Positions 4,876 to 9,501 of a stretch of 9,501 bases of DNA are shown one piece after another. The stretch covers positions 1 to 9,501 of the forward strand of contig JAJYFH010000018.1 of assembly GCA_021791015.1 (NCBI GenBank). Direction: 5' to 3'. The number at the start of each line of letters is the position of its first letter. Position 1 is the stretch's first letter. This DNA comes from a bacterium. Its GTDB lineage: Bacteria > Patescibacteriota > CPR2 > UBA1875 > JAJYID01. The position numbers and the translations under genes were made by a program. Under the pieces are notes generated by a model that was given only the letters and a program-made list of their open reading frames with translations, was not told where the DNA came from and made no database searches.

Positions 4876-5271
4876 TTAGCTAGCGCTTGGCTTTTCTTTC
4901 CTCGGCCTTGCCAGAATCTCGTTGGTTTTATCTATGACATCAGACAGAGTTGCTTGCGATTTGACTAAATATGCATCAGCGCCAAGCCTTGCTCCTTTTT
5001 CGATGTCGGAAGCTTGTGACAGAGCGCTCATTATAATAATTTTAGTATTTTTCGTTTCGGGTGTTGCGCGCAGAATATCCAGAATATCAAAACCCGATAT
5101 CTTGGGCATCATGATGTCCAAGATTATAATATCCGGTTTTTCTGCAATCGCTTTTGAGAGAGCCTCTTCGCCGTCGCCGGCTGACGAGACTTCAAAATTT
5201 TCAGCAGCAAATCTTGCCGAGTAAATCTCTCGAAGAGCAACATCATCTTCTACTAATAATACTTTTGTCAT
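4876..5271 (-). CDS. stand-alone response-regulator receiver protein
   Basis: 131 residues, essentially only a CheY-like receiver domain with no DNA-binding or enzymatic output domain. The acid pocket is VEDD (7-10), the phospho-acceptor is D52 in LDIMMP, the switch Ser is S82 (IIIMSA), and the conserved Lys is K104 (YLVKS). The tail RPRKEKPSAS is short and charged. It lies 41 bases downstream of the histidine kinase on the same strand, so the two should form a phosphorelay pair. Output must go through a protein interaction or a further phosphotransfer partner not seen here (CheY/Spo0F-like logic). There is no Shine-Dalgarno before ATG 5271; a weak TTGCAA-17-TAAAAT promoter lies 9 bases upstream, so separate, nearly leaderless expression is possible. 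The cognate relation is inferred from adjacency. Confidence 0.93.
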   Translation of the reverse strand: MTKVLLVEDDVALREIYSARFAAENFEVSSAGDGEEALSKAIAEKPDIIILDIMMPKISGFDILDILRATPETKNTKIIIMSALSQASDIEKGARLGADAYLVKSQATLSDVIDKTNEILARPRKEKPSAS

Positions 5272-5280
5272 TATAGAAAA

Positions 5281-5309
5281 ATTTTAGTGAATTATGTCAA
5301 TATTTGCAA
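5281..5309 (-). promoter_or_regulatory. possible internal promoter for the receiver gene
   Basis: Minus-strand TTGCAA (5309-5304), 17-base spacer, TAAAAT (5286-5281), then 9 bases to ATG. It lies just after the kinase stop codon. The match is moderate in A/T-rich sequence. Confidence 0.3.
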
Positions 5310-5312
5310 GAG

Positions 5313-7022
5313 TTAATCCAAAGATCTGGGAATCGTAAAGTAAAATTTGCTTCCCTTTCCCTCTGCGCTCTCAACCCATATTTTGCCGCCGAAAGCTTCC
5401 ACAATTGATCTGGTGATATAAAGCCCTAGGCCGGTTCCGCCCACTGCTCGAGTGGCACTGTTGTCAACCTGATAGAATTTCTCGAAGAGATGTTTTTGCC
5501 CGGCTTCAGGGATACCCACACCGGTATCAGCTACGCATGCTTTGGCGAAATCGTCGTCGTAATCTATGGAAACTGTAATTGTGCCGTTCTCTGTAAACTT
5601 AATGGCATTTTCAACCAAGTTGTTTAGAACTTCCCTGATCTGTTCTTTATCCGCCTTGACATCCAGCGACCTGCCTATCGCCTTCCCTTTGATAGTAAGG
5701 TTTGGGCTTGCGACAAACTTGAGGTCGACATTTTTTTCCTTCGCTTTCTTGCCAAAAACATCGATAACTTCCTCGGCAAGCTCCTTTAGCGGGAAATTGG
5801 TTATATGGTATTCTATTTTTCTGTCTTCTATTTTTGTAACGGCCAGAAGGTTTTTTATCAAAACAGACATCGCCCCGGCAGTGTTAAATGCCTTTGTGAG
5901 ATATTCGCGAGCTTTGTCGTCGATCTTGCATACATTATTATTCATAACCAGTTCAATGTAGCCGGACATAGCCGTGATCGGCGTCCTGAGCTCGTGTGAT
6001 GCCGTTGAAACGAATTCAGACCTCATCCTTTCAACTTCTTTTTTCTTCGTTATGTCGCGAAAAACACATATGGCGCCGGTAACTTTTCCATCTGAATCCT
6101 TTATCGGAGCATATGACCCTTCAAGCTTCATGTCTTTCTTTCCCTTCCCGAGCATACACATGTCATCTCTGGTAATGTTCTCGCCGGTATTCCACACCGC
6201 GAGAGCCGGACAGTCTTTTTCGCAGATGCTTACGCTTTGGTCATTTTTTAAGTTCATAACTTTTTTGCAAGGCAATCCGATGGCATCTTTTTGGCCCCAA
6301 CCGGTTAGCTCCTCTGCCTTTGCATTGAAAAGGATAAGTTCTCTTTTTGTATTAACGGCGTAGATGCCATCCGCGATATTTGCAAGAATTGCTTCAGCCT
6401 TGCTTTGATCTGCCGAAACATTCTTTGTGTACCCTTCCATTTCTGTTTTCTTAACAATGCTTTTTCGGTACATATAGCCAAGCCAAGAAGAAAAGGCGAA
6501 TACAGATATTAAGGCAAGAATATTTGGGCCGTCTTGAATCAATATGTTTTGAGTCCCTTGATGTCCAACGTAAGTTCCCATAAATAATTCATAGGCTAGT
6601 GCTATGACAACCAAGGCCGAGCTTACAAATAGCGAATAAAATGCCGACAAACTGACAAAAACATAGAAAAACGGGAAAAGAAAGCTTCTCGAGCCGCCGG
6701 TCAGTTGTAGCAATGAGAAGAAATAAGCAAATAGAAATGACGATTGAAGCAGCAGGTTGCTTTTTGGCTCCTTCTTATTTATTTTTAGGGCAAAAAAGAA
6801 AATAATTATGCCAAGAATTGCAATGCCGACCACTATTCTTGCAAAGTCATTAAAGACAAGCCGGCTGCGGGTAAATATCGCAAGGACAGCAAAAGAAACC
6901 AGGATACTAACATTTGCAAGCAATATGAAATACGAAAGATATCGGCTGAACCTAGCCAATTTATCCCTTTCGATCAAGTCCCCAAGGCTTACAAGCTCTA
7001 TACACCCTCCCTTTTGGTTCAA
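5313..7022 (-). CDS. membrane sensor histidine kinase with cysteine-containing PAS domain
   Basis: 569 residues if read from TTG 7022. Five to six hydrophobic segments fill about residues 28-185, with little extracellular domain, so sensing is likely within the membrane or by the PAS domain (about 205-325: NIADGIYAVNTKRELILFNA, SYAPIKDSDG, VFRDITKKKEVERM). The PAS carries C252, C267, C271 and C289, including CEKDCP, a pattern I associate with redox- or metal-responsive PAS domains. The HisKA box SHELRTP has phospho-acceptor H343. The HATPase shows the N box NNLVENAIKF (467-476), DTGVGIP (499-505), FEKFYQ and GGTGLGLYI (528-536). All catalytic residues are intact. The partner is the receiver just downstream. 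The start is uncertain: AAAAGGGAGGG lies inside the frame and points to ATA at 7001, while TTG 7022 has no Shine-Dalgarno. Confidence 0.93.
   Translation of the reverse strand: MNQKGGCIELVSLGDLIERDKLARFSRYLSYFILLANVSILVSFAVLAIFTRSRLVFNDFARIVVGIAILGIIIFFFALKINKKEPKSNLLLQSSFLFAYFFSLLQLTGGSRSFLFPFFYVFVSLSAFYSLFVSSALVVIALAYELFMGTYVGHQGTQNILIQDGPNILALISVFAFSSWLGYMYRKSIVKKTEMEGYTKNVSADQSKAEAILANIADGIYAVNTKRELILFNAKAEELTGWGQKDAIGLPCKKVMNLKNDQSVSICEKDCPALAVWNTGENITRDDMCMLGKGKKDMKLEGSYAPIKDSDGKVTGAICVFRDITKKKEVERMRSEFVSTASHELRTPITAMSGYIELVMNNNVCKIDDKAREYLTKAFNTAGAMSVLIKNLLAVTKIEDRKIEYHITNFPLKELAEEVIDVFGKKAKEKNVDLKFVASPNLTIKGKAIGRSLDVKADKEQIREVLNNLVENAIKFTENGTITVSIDYDDDFAKACVADTGVGIPEAGQKHLFEKFYQVDNSATRAVGGTGLGLYITRSIVEAFGGKIWVESAEGKGSKFYFTIPRSLD
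7006..7014 (-). promoter_or_regulatory. strong Shine-Dalgarno inside the open kinase frame
   Basis: Minus-strand AAAGGGAGG ends 4 bases before an in-frame ATA (7001-6999). No ATG, GTG or TTG lies at normal spacing in frame; the next in-frame TTG (6977) is about 28 bases away. Confidence 0.5.
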
Positions 7023-7048
7023 GCTGTAAATTTTTTGATTACATAAAC

Positions 7049-7078
7049 ATTATACACATTCTGTATGTTTTTTGGCAA
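7049..7078 (-). promoter_or_regulatory. histidine kinase operon promoter
   Basis: Minus-strand TTGCCA (7078-7073), 18-base spacer, perfect TATAAT (7054-7049). The -35 matches five of six consensus bases. Transcription would begin near 7042. Confidence 0.7.
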
Positions 7079-7088
7079 ACCAAGTTAT

Positions 7089-7111
7089 AATTTACAATTC
7101 AAATTTTTAAT
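7089..7111. repeat. A/T-rich repeat, right-hand partner at 8318-8341
   Basis: The reverse complement, ATTAAAAATT then TGAATTGTAAATT, matches 8318-8341 with a single-base indel. The two copies are inverted and bracket dacA. Confidence 0.6.
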
Positions 7112-7114
7112 TTT

Positions 7115-7133
7115 CCTGCTTGCGGCGGGCAGG
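7115..7133. repeat. short hairpin downstream of dacA
   Basis: CCTGC (7115-7119) and GCAGG (7129-7133) with a G/C-rich loop. No T-tract follows on the minus strand, so it is a poor terminator; I see no better one for dacA. Confidence 0.5.
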
Positions 7134-7200
7134 CATTAAATTAACAATAGCGACATTTGATCATTGAAAATCGAGAACTGAAAGTTGAAAATTCTGCACG

Positions 7201-8145
7201 TTACATTTTGCTTAAACCAAAGCTTAGAAGGGCGTGCGCATCTTCGTTGCCGCGATCTGAGCCCATAAAAACGAAGATAAATTTATGTCCGTTCTTTTGT
7301 GCTACGCCAATGAAAGTATTTCTTGCGTTGTCAGTGAAGCCGGTTTTTGCGCCGAGCATTTCCGGGTATGTTCTCATTGTGAGCGAAACATGCCCCGGCC
7401 AGTAATGCGCGTCATTCTCGTCTGTTTTGGGAATGGAATATTCGTTCTTGTCTCCCATGTATTTCAAGATTTCCGGATGGGCCTTGACAGCGTAATATGT
7501 AATTTTTGCCATATCATAAGCGCTTGATACGTGGCCGGGCTCATCCAGCCCACTTGGATTTTTAAAGGTTGTATTTTTTAGGCCCAAAAGTTTGATTTTT
7601 TCATCCATTAGGCTCATGAATGTTTTCTCGTTTCCGTCGATGCCTTCGGCCAAAATGACTGCTGCGTCATTTGCGGAAATCATGAAAAGTCCATGCATAA
7701 TGTCCTCGACCTTTAGCTTTTCACCTGCGCGAGTCGACATATTATATGCCTCCATGTCGGCAGCATGCTGCGACACTGTGAGTTTCTGGTTCATGTCGTA
7801 GGTCTCAAGCGCAATGGTTCCGGTCAAAATCTTTGTAATGGAAGCCGGAGGAAGAGGCGCGTGGGCGTCTTTTTCGTAAAGCACTTTGCCGCTTTCCGCG
7901 TCAACGACAATCCCCTCTTTCGCCTGGATCATAAAGTCGTTGTAGGTAGGATCACCTTCATTTAGCGAATACTTTTGTTTATATTCCTCAATTTCTTTCT
8001 TTTCGTCGGCAGCTTTTTGCGCTGCAATTTTGGGGTTGATCTTTCCCGCTTGATCCGCTGCGGTATTGCTCTTGCTGCCCAGGAAAACAGAAAGTGCAAA
8101 AAAGACCGCCAAAACTACACCCCCGATAATAAGCTTTTTCTTCAT
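7201..8145 (-). CDS. dacA: D-alanyl-D-alanine carboxypeptidase (S11 family, PBP5-like catalytic domain)
   Basis: This 314-residue serine DD-peptidase trims the terminal D-Ala from peptidoglycan pentapeptides. All three active-site motifs are present: SITK with nucleophile S102 and K105, SAND (157-160, the SxN motif) and KTG (267-269). Residues 5-23 form a hydrophobic N-terminal segment, uncleaved anchor or signal peptide, followed by a roughly 50-residue Ala/Lys/Glu-rich linker. The protein ends right after the catalytic domain, so the C-terminal PBP5_C domain and amphipathic anchor of the ~400-residue E. coli enzyme are missing; the N-terminal helix would do the anchoring. It is its own transcription unit. 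There is no Shine-Dalgarno; a good promoter lies so close to the ATG that a leaderless mRNA is expected. The symbol is by family; dacB/dacC types cannot be excluded. Confidence 0.93.
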   Translation of the reverse strand: MKKKLIIGGVVLAVFFALSVFLGSKSNTAADQAGKINPKIAAQKAADEKKEIEEYKQKYSLNEGDPTYNDFMIQAKEGIVVDAESGKVLYEKDAHAPLPPASITKILTGTIALETYDMNQKLTVSQHAADMEAYNMSTRAGEKLKVEDIMHGLFMISANDAAVILAEGIDGNEKTFMSLMDEKIKLLGLKNTTFKNPSGLDEPGHVSSAYDMAKITYYAVKAHPEILKYMGDKNEYSIPKTDENDAHYWPGHVSLTMRTYPEMLGAKTGFTDNARNTFIGVAQKNGHKFIFVFMGSDRGNEDAHALLSFGLSKM

Positions 8146-8152
8146 GGGTTCT

Positions 8153-8181
8153 ATTATCTATAAAATAAGCGCTTTAGTCAA
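8153..8181 (-). promoter_or_regulatory. dacA promoter, predicted leaderless
   Basis: Minus-strand TTGACT (8181-8176), exactly 17 bases, GATAAT (8158-8153), then 7 bases (AGAACCC) to the ATG. Normal start distance would place +1 at or next to the A of ATG. Confidence 0.6.
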
Positions 8182-8260
8182 AAGTTTAGGGCTTATAACG
8201 AAACAGCATTCCATCACTACCCTAATACAGTTTAGTGTAGTGTATTCTTATTTTTACTCA

Positions 8261-8292
8261 AAAAAGCATAAAAACATAAACTACTTTAGTTT
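8261..8292 (-). terminator. weak terminator candidate after pheA
   Basis: Minus-strand AAACTA-AAG-TAGTTT is followed by ATGTTTTT and then a further T6. The stem is A/T-rich and therefore weak. It lies about 70 bases after the pheA stop codon. Confidence 0.35.
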
Positions 8293-8317
8293 AGTTAAGG
8301 TGTGTCCGGAGGCCTTG

Positions 8318-8341
8318 ATTAAAAATTATGAATTGTAAATT
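8318..8341. repeat. A/T-rich repeat, inverted partner of 7089-7111
   Basis: ATTAAAAATTATGAATTGTAAATT here equals the reverse complement of 7089-7111 apart from one extra A. The following GAAAATTAAG is similar A/T-rich text. Confidence 0.6.
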
Positions 8342-8359
8342 GAAAATTAAGAAAATACG

Positions 8360-9217
8360 TTAGTATTTTCGCCTGTAGCTGCCGAGGATTTTGACGAAGG
8401 CTACTTTTTCGAGATCTTTGATTACCTTTTGAACGGATTGTTCACTGATATGGCCATCAAAATCTATGTAGAATATATAATCACCAAGTTTGCCTTTGCT
8501 TGGTCGCGACTCAACCCTCGATAAGTTCAGGTTTTCATTTTTAAAATAGCCGAGAATCTCATGCAGGAGCCCGGGGCGGTCAACTTGCGGGTAAACGGTT
8601 ATTGAGGTTCTGTCATGTCCGGAGGGCTTAGTGCCGGACTTCGAAATAACCACGAACTTCGTGACGTTATATTGGCTGTCTTGGATGGATTTGTCTAAAA
8701 TATCTAAATTATAAATTTCAGCGGCAATTTCCGGGGCGATCGCGGCATATTCTTGCTTGCCAAGGGTCCGTCCCTTGGCAGAGGCAAGCCTTGCCGACTC
8801 TCCGTTGCTTGTGGTTTCCATGATTTTTGCATTTGGCAGATTTTTGCGAATATATTTCTCGCATTGAGAATACGCCTGAGTGTGCGCATAAAGGTACCGA
8901 ATATCTGACTTTTTGGTATCCCTTGCTCCCAGAAGAAAGTGTACAACCGGTATGATTTCTTCTGCCTCAATCATTAAATCATATTCAAGGAGGGCGTCCA
9001 GGGTGAAACCGACAGAACCGCCGAGCGAATTCTCTATCGGCACCACTCCTTTGCCGCACTCATCCCTTTCAACAGCGTCAAAAACATCGTGGATGGTTTT
9101 ATAAAATACGATATTGTTGTCATTCTGACCTAGACCAGAATCTAGTCCGTAAATATTTTTAGCCGCTTGATGGGAAAATGTGCCCTCGGGACCCAAGACC
9201 GCGATTTTTTCTTTCAT
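8360..9217 (-). CDS. pheA: prephenate dehydratase with C-terminal ACT domain
   Basis: 285 residues; converts prephenate to phenylpyruvate in phenylalanine synthesis. The dehydratase domain (about 4-190) opens with VLGPEGTFSHQAA (7-19) and carries VPIENSLGGSV (59-69) and NVTKF (184-188), the position of the family's TRF motif with catalytic T186 and a conservative R-to-K change. The ACT domain (about 203-280) has DRPGLLHEIL and ESRP (236-239), the usual phenylalanine feedback site. No chorismate mutase domain is fused. Residues 25-34 (DSGLGQNDNN) are extra to the family and are the translation of a palindromic element; KGRTLGKQ near 148-155 also coincides with a hairpin. The start is firm: AAAGGAG 7 bases before ATG 9217. 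No other aromatic-pathway gene is in the window. Confidence 0.93.
   Translation of the reverse strand: MKEKIAVLGPEGTFSHQAAKNIYGLDSGLGQNDNNIVFYKTIHDVFDAVERDECGKGVVPIENSLGGSVGFTLDALLEYDLMIEAEEIIPVVHFLLGARDTKKSDIRYLYAHTQAYSQCEKYIRKNLPNAKIMETTSNGESARLASAKGRTLGKQEYAAIAPEIAAEIYNLDILDKSIQDSQYNVTKFVVISKSGTKPSGHDRTSITVYPQVDRPGLLHEILGYFKNENLNLSRVESRPSKGKLGDYIFYIDFDGHISEQSVQKVIKDLEKVAFVKILGSYRRKY
8758..8780. repeat. 9-bp-stem hairpin inside pheA
   Basis: TGCCAAGGG (8758-8766) and CCCTTGGCA (8772-8780) are perfect inverse complements around TCCGT. It encodes about residues 147-153, between two conserved blocks. It lacks the GGATTC/GAATGACA ends. Confidence 0.65.
9118..9144. repeat. palindromic element inside pheA, reversed orientation
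   Basis: TGTCATTCTG at the left and CAGAATCTA at the right are the family ends reversed, around ACCTAGAC. It is in frame, read as DSGLGQND (residues 25-32), in the loop after the first conserved block. Confidence 0.85.
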
Positions 9218-9224
9218 AATTCTA

Positions 9225-9231
9225 CTCCTTT
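9225..9231 (-). promoter_or_regulatory. pheA Shine-Dalgarno
   Basis: Minus-strand AAAGGAG, 7 bases before ATG 9217. Its first base is the end of the 9231-9258 palindrome, so a hairpin ends immediately before the ribosome site. Confidence 0.85.
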
Positions 9232-9258
9232 GTCATTCTGAACTTGATTCAGAATCTA
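9231..9258. repeat. palindromic element in the pheA leader
   Basis: TGTCATTCTGAA and TTCAGAATCTA are inverted around CTTGA. Same orientation as the copy inside pheA. Confidence 0.85.
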
Positions 9259-9276
9259 TATAATAACTGCATTTGT

Positions 9277-9305
9277 CTGGATTCCGGATCAAGTCCGGAA
9301 TGACA
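9277..9305. repeat. palindromic element upstream of pheA
   Basis: CTGGATTCCGGA and TCCGGAATGACA are inverted around TCAAG. It lies 18 bases from the 9231-9258 copy, in the opposite orientation. I see no convincing pheA promoter between or beside them. Confidence 0.85.
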
Positions 9306-9308
9306 TTT

Positions 9309-9335
9309 AAAAAAGCCTTCCTTGCGGAAGACTTT
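9309..9335 (-). terminator. intrinsic terminator of a gene beyond the right edge
   Basis: AAAGCCTTCC (9312-9321) and GGAAGACTTT (9326-9335) pair over ten positions with one G-T wobble, around TTGC. The minus strand continues as a run of six T (9314-9309). It implies a minus-strand gene ending to the right. Confidence 0.75.
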
Positions 9336-9501
9336 AATTTTACAATTTCTAAGCTATCTTCCGCTAAGCAAAATTTTCAGAAAAGTTAAAGCTAAAAAAT
9401 CGTTTATTAATCACTAATGTTATTTTAGCTTACATTTTTTAAATAATCCAGATAAATAAATTTAGCCGACTGCCATAGGCTCCAAAAGCAACATTGTTGC
9501 C
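9336..9501. other. A/T-rich edge region, possible 3' end of an upstream minus-strand gene
   Basis: Two minus-strand frames are open from the right edge: one ends at TAA 9439-9441 (last residues RLNLFIWII), the other at TAA 9425-9427 (ending YLDYLKNVS). With about 20 residues each I cannot choose between them or name a family. The rest of the stretch shows no feature I can support. Confidence 0.3.

Noticed and set aside
5271..5300. TTGACA...TATAAT promoter overlapping the receiver ATG
   Set aside because: The spacer is 19 bases and the TATAAT includes the ATG, so transcription would begin inside the gene; the TTGCAA-17-TAAAAT reading fits better.
7115..7133. dacA terminator
   Set aside because: The hairpin has only 5 bp around a large loop and is followed by AAAATT on the minus strand, not a T-tract.
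9231..9305. Attenuator or riboswitch in front of pheA
   Set aside because: The two hairpins are members of the dispersed repeat family; there is no Phe-rich leader peptide, T-box sequence or T-tract that would make an attenuator.

Overview
The window reads as a piece of a small-genome bacterial chromosome. My best guess is a Candidate Phyla Radiation (Patescibacteria) organism, probably Parcubacteria-like. The clues are short compact genes, an archaeal-type AspRS of about 433 residues instead of the roughly 590-residue bacterial form, A/T-rich spacers, and many short dispersed palindromes of the GGATTC...GAATGACA type. This assignment is an inference; there is no rRNA or other marker in the window. 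The standard code fits: no recognised gene needs UGA read as an amino acid. Every confident gene is on the minus strand, so transcription runs from the right end of the window to the left.

Right to left: (i) 9306-9501 holds an intrinsic terminator, and possibly the last codons, of a gene that lies off the edge. (ii) 8360-9217 encodes prephenate dehydratase with an ACT domain (pheA). (iii) 7201-8145 encodes a membrane-anchored D,D-carboxypeptidase. (iv) 5313-7022 and 4876-5271 encode a two-component pair: a multi-pass PAS histidine kinase and a stand-alone receiver, closed by a terminator at 4831-4851. (v) 3410-4711 (aspS), 2672-3409 (scpA), 2045-2563 (scpB) and 1041-1844 (rluB-like) form a housekeeping cluster. 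It combines a probably non-discriminating AspRS, the two kleisin-side subunits of the SMC condensin and an rRNA pseudouridine synthase; scpA-scpB-rluB proximity is also seen in Firmicutes. (vi) 660-1040 is gene-free and rich in repeats. (vii) 189-659 encodes an unrecognised three-helix membrane protein with a C-terminal coiled coil, closed by a strong terminator. (viii) The first ~106 bases encode what looks like the last transmembrane segment of SecY with the rest of the gene missing.

The most striking signal is a family of about 14 short palindromes with degenerate ends CTGGATTC / GAATGACAG. They lie in most gene junctions and also inside three genes (rluB twice, scpA, pheA), where they are read in frame as added peptides such as CHSRAGGNP. 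This resembles the Rickettsia palindromic elements in behaviour and Neisseria dRS3 in core sequence. A second theme is start-site architecture. aspS, pheA and the 156-residue gene have good Shine-Dalgarno sites, whereas scpB, rluB and dacA have a TATAAT-like box only 6-7 bases before ATG and no Shine-Dalgarno, as expected for leaderless mRNAs.
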